A DNA stretch of 33,065 nt from Bacillota bacterium (GCA_021769035.1 JAETTP010000023.1:1-33065); one strand, 5' to 3'. Positions 9,182-18,959 are shown, counted from the stretch's first letter. Program-made: numbers and translations. The notes: generated by a model not told the origin, from the sequence alone.

Positions 9182-9853
9182 TCACATACCCAAAAATTTT
9201 AGATATTCCGGCACGCTCAGCAGCGGCTTAGCCATCTCAGCCTGGGTTTCCGGGCTGACCGCGCCCGTGGCGGCCAGCTCAAAGCCGGCCTGCTCCACCC
9301 GCCGCAGATAGGCCTCCACCAGCGGCTGCACCGCCGGGTTGGCGGATTTCAGCAGCCGGCCGCAGTTGCGGTAAATCTCCAGGCAGGGGTTGCAGCAGGA
9401 AAACGCCGCTTTAATAATCGCAAAATTGTTCTCGCCCGGAAAGCCGCAGTTGGCAATGGCCACAAACCGCTGCGGCCGCAGCTGGGCGTCGGCCATATCA
9501 AAATTGCCGGCCTCCTCCTGCACCTGGGGGCTTTTCAGCGGCACCAGACGGTCCACAAAATTTTTCAGCAGACCGGTCATATTCCAGGAATAAACCGGCG
9601 AGGCAAAACAAACCACGTCCGCCGCCTGATAGGCCTGCAAAAGCTCCGGCATATCGTCAGCCAAGGCGCAGCGGCCCGGCGTTTTAAACCAGCAGGCAAA
9701 GCAGCCCTGACATTGGCGGATTTGGTAATCCGCCAGCTGATAGCAAGCCGTTTGCGCGCCGGCCCGCTCCGCTCCCTGCAAAAAAGCCGTGATAATCCGA
9801 TTGCTGGCGCTGTTGCGGCCGGCCGGGCTGCCGTTAAAGGCTGTAAACTGCAT
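9182..9853 (-). CDS. NAD(P)H-dependent FMN reductase/flavodoxin-like oxidoreductase
   Basis: 'FNGSPAGRNSASNRIITAFLQGA', 'CQGCFACWFKTPGRCALADDM', 'VCFASPVYSWNMTGLLKNFVDRL'; GGAGG before the ATG. Confidence 0.85.
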   Translation of the reverse strand: MQFTAFNGSPAGRNSASNRIITAFLQGAERAGAQTACYQLADYQIRQCQGCFACWFKTPGRCALADDMPELLQAYQAADVVCFASPVYSWNMTGLLKNFVDRLVPLKSPQVQEEAGNFDMADAQLRPQRFVAIANCGFPGENNFAIIKAAFSCCNPCLEIYRNCGRLLKSANPAVQPLVEAYLRRVEQAGFELAATGAVSPETQAEMAKPLLSVPEYLKFLGM

Positions 9854-9899
9854 AAAAAAAACCTCCTTTCTTTTAGCTCATCGTTTGTTGTCTAAGGCC

Positions 9900-9928
9900 A
9901 TTATACAAGCTTTGGCAGCCAAAAGCAA
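9900..9928 (-). promoter_or_regulatory. sigma-A-like promoter of flavin oxidoreductase with embedded palindrome
   Basis: Minus strand TTGCTT (9923-9928) - 17 bp - TATAAT (9900-9905); spacer contains TTTGGC-N-GCCAAA. Confidence 0.7.
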
Positions 9929-9984
9929 CAAACGCTCCGTAGAGTTGAGCCAACAAGGAGGTATTATTTTAATGAAGTATTATT

Positions 9985-10788
9985 TTAATGCAGCGTCACC
10001 AACCGCTGCACCGTTTCAATCTGCCGGGCCCGGCCGGCCGCGTCGAACTCCAGCAGCAGCCCGTTCAGCTGCGCATCGCCGCCTTGGGCCACTACAAAGG
10101 GCTGGGGCCGGCCGGTGAGATACCGCTCCACCACGCCCTCCGTTTCCACCCCCAGGATAGAATCCCGGGCCCCGGTCATGCCGACGTCGGTCAGATAAGC
10201 CGTGCCGCGGGGCAACAGGCGCGCGTCGTTGGTCTGCACGTGGGTGTGGGTGCCCCAAACCGCCGTCACCCGGCCGTCCAGGAAGTTCGCCAAGGCCTGC
10301 TTCTCCGAGGTGGCCTCGGCGTGAAAATCCACCAGAATAATCGGCGTGTGTTGCCGGATTTCCGCCAGCAAGGCCTGCGCCGTGCGGAACGGGCAATCCA
10401 AGGCCGGCATATTCATATAAACCCGGCCCAGCAGATTAACCACGGCAATTTGCAGCCCGCCGCATGGCAAAAGCCGCCAGCCGCAGCCCGGCGTACCCGG
10501 CGGCAGGTTGGCCGGCCGGCAGAGGCCCGGCTCCTGCTCCAGCAGGCCGGCCACCTCCCGGTGGCCCCAAATGTGGTTGCCCAGCGTCACCGCGTCCACG
10601 CCAAGCTGGCGCAAAAAGGCAAAGCCCCGGCGGCTGATTCCTTTGCCGCCGCTGATGTTCTCGCCGTTTACCACGGTGAAATCCACCCGCAGCTCCCATT
10701 GCAGCTCCGCCAGGGCTTGCTCCAAGGCCTGCCGCCCGCAGCGGCCCACCACGTCGCCCACAATCAACGCCCTACAGGTTTTTTCCAT
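9985..10788 (-). CDS. ymdB: TIGR00282/YmdB-family metallophosphoesterase
   Basis: 'ALIVGDVVGRCGRQAL', 'FTVVNGENISGGKGI', 'GVDAVTLGNHIWGHREV', 'VDFHAEATSEKQALA', 'VWGTHTHVQTND', 'YLTDVGMTGARDSILG'. Confidence 0.93.
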   Translation of the reverse strand: MEKTCRALIVGDVVGRCGRQALEQALAELQWELRVDFTVVNGENISGGKGISRRGFAFLRQLGVDAVTLGNHIWGHREVAGLLEQEPGLCRPANLPPGTPGCGWRLLPCGGLQIAVVNLLGRVYMNMPALDCPFRTAQALLAEIRQHTPIILVDFHAEATSEKQALANFLDGRVTAVWGTHTHVQTNDARLLPRGTAYLTDVGMTGARDSILGVETEGVVERYLTGRPQPFVVAQGGDAQLNGLLLEFDAAGRARQIETVQRLVTLH

Positions 10789-10800
10789 TGCCAGGCCTCC

Positions 10801-11445
10801 TTAATCCGCCGCCGGCCGGCCGCAGCCTGCCAGATATTCCTCCAACCAGGCCAGCAGCTCGTCGCGGCCCTCCTTGCCCGGCACGGAAAAGGGCAAGATC
10901 TCCGCCCGCGGCGCTTGCAGGGTTTTGGCAATCAGGCTCAGCTGCCGGGCCCTGGCCCCCTTGCTGATTTTGTCTGCCTTGGTCGCAACCAGCCGGCAGT
11001 TTGCCCCGCTAGACTGCAAAAACTGCCACATCTGCACATCAAGCGTGCTCGGCTCGTGCCGAATATCCACCAGCTGCAAAAACAGGTTCGGCCCCGGCCA
11101 GCGGCGCAAATATTCCTCAATCATCAGCCGCCAGCTTTCCCGCGCCTCCTTAGCCACCTTGGCGTAGCCGTAGCCGGGCAAATCCACCAGATACCAGCGG
11201 CAGAGCGCCTCCTCGGCCAGGGCGGATTGCACCGCAAAAAAGTTGATGGTGCGGGTTTTGCCGGGCTGGCTGCTGGTGCGGGCCAAATTGCGCCGGTTCA
11301 GCAGGGCGTTTATCAGAGAGCTTTTGCCCACGTTGGAACGCCCGCAAAAGCTGACCGCCGGCAAAACCTCCGCCGGATACTGCTCCGCCCGCACGGCCGT
11401 CAACAAATATTGTGCCTGTTTAATCTTCATATTATTTACTACCAA
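10801..11445 (-). CDS. engB: ribosome biogenesis GTP-binding protein YsxC/EngB
   Basis: 'FCGRSNVGKSSLINALLNRRNLARTSSQPGKTRTINFF', 'LVDLPGYGYAKV'. The start could be the internal ATG at 11430. Confidence 0.95.
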   Translation of the reverse strand: MVVNNMKIKQAQYLLTAVRAEQYPAEVLPAVSFCGRSNVGKSSLINALLNRRNLARTSSQPGKTRTINFFAVQSALAEEALCRWYLVDLPGYGYAKVAKEARESWRLMIEEYLRRWPGPNLFLQLVDIRHEPSTLDVQMWQFLQSSGANCRLVATKADKISKGARARQLSLIAKTLQAPRAEILPFSVPGKEGRDELLAWLEEYLAGCGRPAAD

Positions 11446-11457
11446 TTATAATTATTT

Positions 11458-13887
11458 TCAGCGTAGCGCAACATGCAGCACGTCCTGCAATGTTTCCGCA
11501 AAAACGAATTTCAAGTTATCGCGCACCACCTGGGGCAGCTCCGCCAAATCGCGCTTGTTGCCCTTGGGGATAACCACGGTTTTCACGCCGGCGCGCAGGG
11601 CGGCAATCGATTTCTCCTTGAGGCCGCCAATCGGCAGCACCCGGCCGCGCAGGGTTATCTCTCCGGTCATCGCCACGTCGCGCCGCACGGGTTTACCGCT
11701 GAACGCGGAAGCCAGGGCGCAGGCCATCGTGACGCCGGCGGAGGGCCCGTCCTTGGGGATAGCCCCCTCCGGCACATGAATATGCACGTCCAGATTGCTG
11801 ATGTCCTCCGGAATGGCAAACTGCTCGCCAATGGAGCGCAGATAAGTCCAGCCGGCCTGGGCGCTTTCTTTCATCACGTCGCCCAGCTGGCCGGTCAGCA
11901 GCAGGTTGCCCTTGCCGGGCAGCAGCTGGGCCTCCACCGTCAGGGTATCGCCGCCGGCCGCCGTCCAGGCCAGGCCGTTCACCACGCCCACCTGGTCCTC
12001 CTTATCCACCAAATCGTAGTGATAAGGCGGCTCGCCCAGCAGCTCTTTCAGGTTGCGGCGGCTGACGCTCAGCTTCTCCCATTTGCCGGCCACAATGCCT
12101 TTCACCACCTTGCGGCAGATTTTGGCCAGCTGGCGTTCCAGGCCGCGCACGCCGGCCTCCCGCGTGTAGGTGCGGACGATTTCCAGCAGGGCGTTTTCAG
12201 AAAGCTTCAGCTGGCCCTTTTTCAGGCCGTGCTCCTGCAACTGCCGGGGCAGCAGATGGCGCAGGGCAATCTGCATTTTTTCGTCCTCGGTGTAGCTGTC
12301 CAGCCGCACAATCTCCATACGGTCCCACAGCGGTTCCGGAATATCCGCCTCCACGTTGGCGGTGGTGATAAAGAGCACCTGGGAGAGGTCGAACGGCATT
12401 TCCAGATAGTGGTCGCTGAAAGTGTTGTTCTGGGCGGGGTCCAGCACCTCCAGCATAGCGCTGGCCGGGTCGCCCCGAAAATCGCTAGCCATTTTGTCGA
12501 TTTCGTCCAGCAAAAACAGCGGATTAGCCGTGCCGGCGTTTTTCAAATACTGCATAATCCGGCCGGGCTGGCTGCCGATATAGGTGCGCCGGTGGCCGCG
12601 GATTTCCGCCTCGTCATGCACGCCGCCCAGGGAAAGGCGCACGTATTTGCGGCCCAGCGCCCTGGCAATGGAGGCCGCCAGAGAGGTTTTGCCCACGCCG
12701 GGCGGCCCCACCAGGCATAAAATCGGCCCCTTGAGAGAGTTGGTCAGCTGGCGCACCGCCAAAAACTCCAATATCCGCTCCTTAACCTTAGTCAGGCCAA
12801 AGTGGTCCTCGTTGAGCACCTGCTCCGCCTTGGCCAAATCCAAATTGTCCTCGGTATACTCGCCCCAGGGCATATCCAGCACCCAGTCGATATAATTTTC
12901 CACCACGTTGCCCTCAGCGGTGAGGGTGGGCATGTGGCCCAGGCGGGCAAATTCCTTTTCCAACCGCTCCAGCACGTAATCCGGCAGGTTGCGGCCCTCC
13001 ATACGCTGACGGTATTCCTCAATCTCGCTGCTGCGGTCCTCGCCGTCGCCCAGTTCTCGGTTGATAGCGCGCAGCTGCTCGCGCAGGTAATATTCCCGTT
13101 GGTTTTTGTCAATCTGGTTATGCACCCTGGTGCCAATTTTGCGCTCCAAATCGAGAATTTCCGTTTCCTTGGCAATCATACCCAGCAGCATTTCCATACG
13201 CTGCACCAGGTCAAATGCCTCCAGCAGGCGTTGCCGCTCCTCCAGCGGCAAAAACAGATAGCTGGCGACGGTGTCGGCCAACTCGCCGGGGTTCTCCAGC
13301 CCGTTGATGTGGTTGGCGGCCTCCGGCGGATATTTTTTGTTCAGCGCGGCAAAGGCGGAAAAGGCCTCTTTCAGGCGGCGTTTCAGGGCCTCCAGCTTCA
13401 AAGCGCGCCTTTTGTTGGTTTCCGGCTCGTCCGGGAACTCCCGCACCACGGCCACGGAGTAGGGCTCCAGCTGGCTGTAATATTCCAGCTTGGCCCGGCA
13501 CAGGCCCACAATCAGCAGGCGCACCGTGCCACCGGGCAGCTTCAGCACCTGCTTAACGCTGGCGATAGTGCCCACGTCGTAGAGCTCCTCCTGGTCCGGG
13601 TTTTCCGACTGCACATCTTTCTGCATCGCAAAAAAGATTTCCCGTCCGGTGAGCATGGCCTCGTCCAAGGCCTGAATACTCTTAGCCCGGCCCACATCTA
13701 AATGCACCGCGGAATACGGAAACACCAGCATGCCGCGCAGCGGAATAGCCGGAAACTCCTCGCAGCCCGGCGGCAGGCCCTCCAGATCGTCAAAGGCCGC
13801 CAAATCCTCCGCCGCTTTCGGTGCGTCGGGGTCGTCCGGTATGTCAAAATCCGGCTCCCATTCGTTTATGTTCTTCGTATCCGGCAT
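11458..13887 (-). CDS. lon: ATP-dependent protease Lon
   Basis: 'CLVGPPGVGKTSLAASIARAL', 'HVPEGAIPKDGPSAGVTMACALASAFSG', 'GGLKEKSIAALRAGVKTVVIP'. GAGGG Shine-Dalgarno supports the start at 13887. Confidence 0.97.
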   Translation of the reverse strand: MPDTKNINEWEPDFDIPDDPDAPKAAEDLAAFDDLEGLPPGCEEFPAIPLRGMLVFPYSAVHLDVGRAKSIQALDEAMLTGREIFFAMQKDVQSENPDQEELYDVGTIASVKQVLKLPGGTVRLLIVGLCRAKLEYYSQLEPYSVAVVREFPDEPETNKRRALKLEALKRRLKEAFSAFAALNKKYPPEAANHINGLENPGELADTVASYLFLPLEERQRLLEAFDLVQRMEMLLGMIAKETEILDLERKIGTRVHNQIDKNQREYYLREQLRAINRELGDGEDRSSEIEEYRQRMEGRNLPDYVLERLEKEFARLGHMPTLTAEGNVVENYIDWVLDMPWGEYTEDNLDLAKAEQVLNEDHFGLTKVKERILEFLAVRQLTNSLKGPILCLVGPPGVGKTSLAASIARALGRKYVRLSLGGVHDEAEIRGHRRTYIGSQPGRIMQYLKNAGTANPLFLLDEIDKMASDFRGDPASAMLEVLDPAQNNTFSDHYLEMPFDLSQVLFITTANVEADIPEPLWDRMEIVRLDSYTEDEKMQIALRHLLPRQLQEHGLKKGQLKLSENALLEIVRTYTREAGVRGLERQLAKICRKVVKGIVAGKWEKLSVSRRNLKELLGEPPYHYDLVDKEDQVGVVNGLAWTAAGGDTLTVEAQLLPGKGNLLLTGQLGDVMKESAQAGWTYLRSIGEQFAIPEDISNLDVHIHVPEGAIPKDGPSAGVTMACALASAFSGKPVRRDVAMTGEITLRGRVLPIGGLKEKSIAALRAGVKTVVIPKGNKRDLAELPQVVRDNLKFVFAETLQDVLHVALR

Positions 13888-13930
13888 AAGTTACCCTCTT
13901 TTCTAAATCCAAAAACTAATTACCAAAAGA

Positions 13931-13952
13931 GGATAACCTTGTGCAGTTATCC
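13931..13952 (-). terminator. terminator/attenuator-like hairpin between clpX and lon
   Basis: GGATAAC-TGCACAAG-GTTATCC on the minus strand followed by TCTTTT. Confidence 0.45.
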
Positions 13953-13982
13953 CCTAAAGAATATTTTTAAGCTAAACTAAAC

Positions 13983-15248
13983 TCAAGCGCTGGTTTTGTG
14001 GTCGTCTGCCTGACCCTTGGTAATCAGCAACGGCTGGCGGTTTTTCAGGGTTTCCAGCGTCACCACACACTCGCCCACATCCTCGCGGGAAGGCAGCTCA
14101 AACATTGTATCCAGCATCATTTCCTCAAAGATAGCGCGCAGGCCGCGGGCGCCGGTTTTGCGGGCCAGGGCCTCCTCCGCCACGCCCTCAATGGCCTCCC
14201 GCTTAAAGGAAAGGTCCACGCCGTCCATCTCAAACAGCTTTTGATATTGCTTAATCAGGGCGTTTTTGGGCTCCGTCAGCACCTGCACCAGGGCGTTTTT
14301 GTCCAGCGCCTCCAACGTCACCATAATCGGCAGGCGGCCGACAAATTCCGGAATCAGGCCGAATTTCAGCAAATCCTCCGGCAGAGCCTTGGCCAGCAGG
14401 GCATTGTTCTCTTCCTGGTTTTTGGTAATTTCCGCGCCAAAGCCCATCGTTTTGGTGCTCACCCGCTGCTTAATGATGTTTTCAATGCCGCAAAATGCGC
14501 CGCCGCAGATAAAGAGAATATCCGTGGTGTCAATTTGCAGCAGCTCCTGATGCGGGTGCTTGCGCCCGCCCTGCGGCGGCACGCTGGCCACGGTGCCCTC
14601 CAAAATTTTCAGCAACGTTTGCTGCACGCCCTCGCCGGAAACGTCGCGGGTGATGGACATGTTCTCGCCTTTGCGGGCGATTTTGTCAATCTCGTCGATA
14701 TAGACAATGCCCCGCTGGGCCCGCTCAATATCGTAATCGGCGGCCTGAATCAGCTTCAGCAGGATATTCTCCACGTCCTCGCCCACGTAGCCGGCCTCCG
14801 TTAGGGAGGTGGCGTCGGCAACAGCAAAGGGCACGTTCAAAATCTTCGCCAGAGTTTCGGCTAGCAGTGTTTTGCCGCTGCCGGTGGGCCCCAGCATCAG
14901 GATATTGCTTTTTTGCAGCTCCACCCCGTCGCTCAGGTTGCCGGAACGCACCCGTTTATAATGGTTGTAAACGGAAACGGAAAGCACCCGTTTGGCCCTC
15001 TCCTGGCCAATTACATAGTCGTCCAGGGCCGCTTTGATTTCCCGCGGCTTGGGGATTTCACCAAAAACCTCCTCCGCCAGCTCCGCGTCGCTGCGCAGAA
15101 TATCCTCCTCGATAATCTCCGAGCAAAGCTCGATACATTCATTGCAAATGCAAACCCCCGGCCCGGCAATCAGCTTGCGCACCTGGTCCTGGGTTTTGCC
15201 ACAAAAGGAACATTGAATATTATCCCTGTCAGTAGGCCTTTTTGGCAT
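13983..15248 (-). CDS. clpX: ATP-dependent Clp protease ATP-binding subunit ClpX
   Basis: C4 zinc finger '[26 protein letters not shown]', Walker A '[16 protein letters not shown]', '[13 protein letters not shown]'. Confidence 0.97.
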   Translation of the reverse strand: MPKRPTDRDNIQCSFCGKTQDQVRKLIAGPGVCICNECIELCSEIIEEDILRSDAELAEEVFGEIPKPREIKAALDDYVIGQERAKRVLSVSVYNHYKRVRSGNLSDGVELQKSNILMLGPTGSGKTLLAETLAKILNVPFAVADATSLTEAGYVGEDVENILLKLIQAADYDIERAQRGIVYIDEIDKIARKGENMSITRDVSGEGVQQTLLKILEGTVASVPPQGGRKHPHQELLQIDTTDILFICGGAFCGIENIIKQRVSTKTMGFGAEITKNQEENNALLAKALPEDLLKFGLIPEFVGRLPIMVTLEALDKNALVQVLTEPKNALIKQYQKLFEMDGVDLSFKREAIEGVAEEALARKTGARGLRAIFEEMMLDTMFELPSREDVGECVVTLETLKNRQPLLITKGQADDHKTSA

Positions 15249-15260
15249 TTCACACTCTCC

Positions 15261-15845
15261 TCAATGACGTTCCATAATTTCATCAATCAGGCCGTATTGT
15301 TTTGCGGCCTCTGCATTCATAAAGAAATCGCGCTCAGTATCGGCGCAGACTTTCTTGTAAGGCTGCCCGGTGCGCTCCGCCAGCGTGCGGTTAAGCTTTT
15401 CCTTAATCTGCTGCAAACGCTTGGCGTGGATTTCAATATCCGTCACCTGGCCCTGCGTGCCGCCCAGCGGCTGATGAATCATAATCTCGCTGTTGGGCAG
15501 GGCAAAACGCTTGCCAATCTGGCCGGCCGCCAGCAGGAAAGCCCCCATAGAGGCCGCCATACCAATGCAAATCGTGCTCACGTCCGGCTTAACGTACTGC
15601 ATAGTGTCGAAGATAGCCATGCCGGCCGTCACCGAGCCGCCGGGGCTGTTGATATAAAGGTGAATATCCTTTTCCGGGTCCTCAGATTCCAAAAACAGGA
15701 GCTGAGCAATCACCAGGTTGGCAATGTCGTCGTCCACTTGCCCGCCCAGAAAAACCACTCTGTCTTTCAGCAGGCGCGAATATATATCGTAAGAACGCTC
15801 GCCCCGGCTGGTCTGCTCCACCACTATTGGTACCATCATACTCAT
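15261..15845 (-). CDS. clpP: ATP-dependent Clp protease proteolytic subunit ClpP
   Basis: '[20 protein letters not shown]', '[14 protein letters not shown]', 'MIHQPLGG'. Confidence 0.97.
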   Translation of the reverse strand: MSMMVPIVVEQTSRGERSYDIYSRLLKDRVVFLGGQVDDDIANLVIAQLLFLESEDPEKDIHLYINSPGGSVTAGMAIFDTMQYVKPDVSTICIGMAASMGAFLLAAGQIGKRFALPNSEIMIHQPLGGTQGQVTDIEIHAKRLQQIKEKLNRTLAERTGQPYKKVCADTERDFFMNAEAAKQYGLIDEIMERH

Positions 15846-15924
15846 TTTTTCCTCTCCCTGCTTAAATCTTCACTTGCTTAGCAATATTATGCGCGGGCCT
15901 GCCTGATTTATACGGTAAATTTTT

Positions 15925-17226
15925 CTACTTAATCACCGCGTTTTCGTTAATCAGCTCAATGGCCTTCAGCATTTTGATGTTATACTCAAAGAATTGCAGG
16001 CGGCCGTTGTCGGCAAAGGTGGCCTTAACCTCCTCCAGCGGCTTGTTGTAGCTTTCGGCAATTTCCTGCATCTGCTTATCCAAATCTTCCTGGTCGGCCT
16101 GGATATTTTCCGCTTTGACAATGGCCTCCAGCACCAAATCCTGCTTCACGGCTTCCTCGGCCCGGTCTTGCTGGGCGGCGCGCCACTCCGCGCGGGTGGA
16201 TTTAGTCAGCTGGAAGAAGCGCTCCAAGGTCAACCCCTGATATTGCAGCTGGCCCTCAAACTCCTGCAACATCTGATCCAGGCGGTCGTCAATCATAATC
16301 GCCGGCACATCCATCTCCGCGTTGTTCACAACCAGCTCCAAGGCCTTGTTCTGAGCGTTCTGGGTGGCCATTTCCTCGGCCTTTTCATTCAGCTCCTCGC
16401 GCAGCTTCTCCCGCAGCTCCGCCACGGTGTCGCAATCCTCGCGCATATCCTTTACAAAATCGTCGTCCACCGGGGGCAGCTCGCGGCGGCGGGCCTCATG
16501 CACAAACACCTTGAAAAGCGCCGCCTTACCGGCCAAATCATCACTGTGGTAATCCTCCGGGAAGGTGACGTTCACGTCAACGGCCTCGCCGGTTTTCACG
16601 CCAATCAGCTGGTCCTCAAAGCCGGGAATAAAGGTGTTGCTGCCCAAAGTCAGGGAATATTTTTCCCCCTTGCCGCCCTCAAAGGCCACGCCGTCGGTGA
16701 AGCCCTCAAAGTCGATAATCGCAGTGTCGCCGTTTTCCATCGCGGTGCCCGCCGGCAAATCTATAATATGCGCAATGCGCTCCTGCATATGCTTAATTTC
16801 CTGGTCAATATCCTCTTCGGTGGGCACGTAAAGCTCTTTTTCCACCTCAACGCCCTTATACTGGCCCAATTTAACCTCCGGCTTCACCGTCACCTTAAAG
16901 GAGAGCTTAACCTCCTGGCCGCGGGCCAGCTGCTGCACGTCCACGTGCGGCCGGTCCACCGGGAAAATATCCGTCTGGTTGATGGCCTCGATATACATCG
17001 GCTGCAACATTTCGTCCAGGGCCTCCTGCAACAGGGCTTGCTCGCCGATGTAGCCCTCCAGCATTTTGGCCGGCACCTTGCCCGGACGGAAACCGGGGAT
17101 TTTCACTTCCTTGGCCGCCTTGCGCAGCACGGTGGTAATGGCCTGCTCCAAATCAGCAGCGGCCGCAGTAATTTCCATTGTCAGTTCATTGCCCTCGCGG
17201 TTCAGAACCTTTGCATTTACTTCCAT
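15925..17226 (-). CDS. tig: trigger factor (peptidyl-prolyl isomerase chaperone)
   Basis: 'KEVKIPGFRPGKVPAKMLE', 'GDTAIIDFEGFTDGVAFEGGKGEKYSLTLGSNTFIPGFEDQLIG'; upstream of clpP-clpX-lon. ATG at 17226 with GGAGGAG. Confidence 0.96.
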   Translation of the reverse strand: MEVNAKVLNREGNELTMEITAAAADLEQAITTVLRKAAKEVKIPGFRPGKVPAKMLEGYIGEQALLQEALDEMLQPMYIEAINQTDIFPVDRPHVDVQQLARGQEVKLSFKVTVKPEVKLGQYKGVEVEKELYVPTEEDIDQEIKHMQERIAHIIDLPAGTAMENGDTAIIDFEGFTDGVAFEGGKGEKYSLTLGSNTFIPGFEDQLIGVKTGEAVDVNVTFPEDYHSDDLAGKAALFKVFVHEARRRELPPVDDDFVKDMREDCDTVAELREKLREELNEKAEEMATQNAQNKALELVVNNAEMDVPAIMIDDRLDQMLQEFEGQLQYQGLTLERFFQLTKSTRAEWRAAQQDRAEEAVKQDLVLEAIVKAENIQADQEDLDKQMQEIAESYNKPLEEVKATFADNGRLQFFEYNIKMLKAIELINENAVIK

Positions 17227-17293
17227 TATAAAATGCTCCTCCAATCAATCTGTGTGGCCGAAATCAGGCCAATTAATTATAATTCCACATAAA

Positions 17294-17309
17294 GCAGGAT
17301 AATTCCTGC
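17294..17309 (-). terminator. weak terminator-like hairpin between purB and tig
   Basis: GCAGGA-ATTA-TCCTGC on the minus strand followed by TTTATG. Confidence 0.35.
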
Positions 17310-17364
17310 AAATTTTTAATGATTATCTTAGCTAAAACTAAAATATCTGCGCCAACCCGGCGGG

Positions 17365-18798
17365 CTAAACGTATATCTCGGCGGTGCGCCCCAACTCCCC
17401 GGCGTGCTCCGCCAGCAGCGGCCGCACGCAATCCGCCAAAAATTCCTCCGTTTGCTGCGGGGCCCGGCCCACATAATTTTCCGGGCGCAAAAGCTGCTGC
17501 AAAGCCGCCAAATCGGTGCCAAAGGCCGGGTCGGCCGCAATCAGCTCCAACAGATTGTTGTCCAGGCCGTCCGCTTTCACCCTTTGGGCCGCCTGCATAG
17601 AGTACTGGCGGATTTTTTCGTGCAGCTCCTGGCGGTCGCCGCCGGCTTTCACCGCATCCATCAAAATGTTCTCGGTGGCCATAAAGGGCAGCTCCGCCAG
17701 CAGGTGCTTTTCAATCACCTTGGGATAAACCACCAAGCCGTCGCTGATGTTTAAGTAAAGCTCCAAAATCGCGTCGGCCGCCAAAAAGGCTTCCGGCACG
17801 CTCAGCCGCTTGTTGGCGGAATCGTCCAGGGTGCGCTCAAACCACTGGCCGGCAGCCGTAATAGCCGGATTGAGCGCGTCAATCATCAGGTAGCGGGCCA
17901 AGGCCGCCATACGCTCGGAACGCATAGGATTGCGCTTGTAGGCCATGGCCGAGGAGCCAATCTGGTTTTTCTCAAAGGGCTCCTCCATCTCTTTCAGGTG
18001 CTGCAACAGGCGCAAATCGTTGGAAAATTTGTGCGCGCTTTGGCCAATGCCGGAAAGTACGTTCAGCACCATTGAATCCAGCTTGCGGGAATAGGTCTGG
18101 CCGGAAACGGCAAAGCACTCGGCAAAGCCCAGCTTGGCGGCAATGCGCCGGTCGGCCTCCTTAACCTTTTCGTGGTCGCCCTCAAAAAGCTCCAAAAAGC
18201 TGGCCTGGGTGCCCGTGGTGCCTTTGGAGCCCAAAAGCGGCAAATGGGCCAGCCGGTGCTCCAGCTCCGCCAAATCCAGCAGCAAATCCTGAATCCACAG
18301 GCAGGCCCGCTTGCCCACGGTGGTGGGCTGGGCCGGCTGGAAATGGGTGAAAGCCAGCGTGGGCAAATCTTTATGCTTGTCCGCAAAATCAGCCAGGCGG
18401 CTAATCACGTTCAGCAGTTTGGTTTTCAGCAGGCGCAAAGCGTCCCGCATAATGATTACGTCGGTGTTATCGCCCACATAGCAGCTGGTGGCCCCCAGGT
18501 GGATAATGCCGCGAGCCGTGGGGCAGCAATCACTGTAAGTGTGCACGTGGGCCATTACGTCATGGCGCAGCTTCTTCTCATAAGCGGCGGCGGCGGCGTA
18601 GTCAATATCCTCCACGTGGGCTTTCAGCTCCGCCAGCTGCTCATCGGTAATCGGCAGGCCCAGCTCCCGCTCGGTTTCCGCCAACACAATCCACAACCTG
18701 CGCCAGGTGCGGAATTTGTTGTCCGGCGAGAAGATGAACTGCATTTCCTTGCTGGCGTAGCGGCTGGAAAGCGGGCTGGTGTAGTTATCGTTACTCAT
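17365..18798 (-). CDS. purB: adenylosuccinate lyase
   Basis: '[15 protein letters not shown]', '[15 protein letters not shown]', '[17 protein letters not shown]'. ATG at 18798 preferred ([16 protein letters not shown]). Confidence 0.96.
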   Translation of the reverse strand: MSNDNYTSPLSSRYASKEMQFIFSPDNKFRTWRRLWIVLAETERELGLPITDEQLAELKAHVEDIDYAAAAAYEKKLRHDVMAHVHTYSDCCPTARGIIHLGATSCYVGDNTDVIIMRDALRLLKTKLLNVISRLADFADKHKDLPTLAFTHFQPAQPTTVGKRACLWIQDLLLDLAELEHRLAHLPLLGSKGTTGTQASFLELFEGDHEKVKEADRRIAAKLGFAECFAVSGQTYSRKLDSMVLNVLSGIGQSAHKFSNDLRLLQHLKEMEEPFEKNQIGSSAMAYKRNPMRSERMAALARYLMIDALNPAITAAGQWFERTLDDSANKRLSVPEAFLAADAILELYLNISDGLVVYPKVIEKHLLAELPFMATENILMDAVKAGGDRQELHEKIRQYSMQAAQRVKADGLDNNLLELIAADPAFGTDLAALQQLLRPENYVGRAPQQTEEFLADCVRPLLAEHAGELGRTAEIYV

Positions 18799-18839
18799 GT
18801 TATTTTCATTCCTTAAATAAATAGTAATAATCAAAAGCA

Positions 18840-18959
18840 AGAAGTTCAAGAGTGGTGCAGCTGCAAGGAGTCAGGCTGTGAAAGGAGGCAGGCATATTAA
18901 TATACGCCGACGACTTGAACAGGCTGACGACGCAGCAGATGGGCCGCTATTGGGCTTCT
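18840..18959. repeat. 120-bp long imperfect palindromic extragenic element between purC and purB
   Basis: Outer arms 18840-18864 and 18935-18959 pair at 22 of 25 positions (18 Watson-Crick, 4 G-T in plus-strand sense); inner arm GTCAGGCTGT/ACAGGCTGAC pairs 9 of 10; each arm carries a repeat with 17-bp period. Confidence 0.8.

Noticed and set aside
11473-12720. 415-aa plus ORF antisense to lon (and similar long antisense ORFs over clpX, tig, gatA, gatB, ymdB)
   Set aside because: Shadow ORFs opposite conserved genes; no RBS or recognisable domains.
15994-17292. 432-aa plus ORF antisense to tig
   Set aside because: Same shadow effect; the minus strand carries unmistakable trigger factor.
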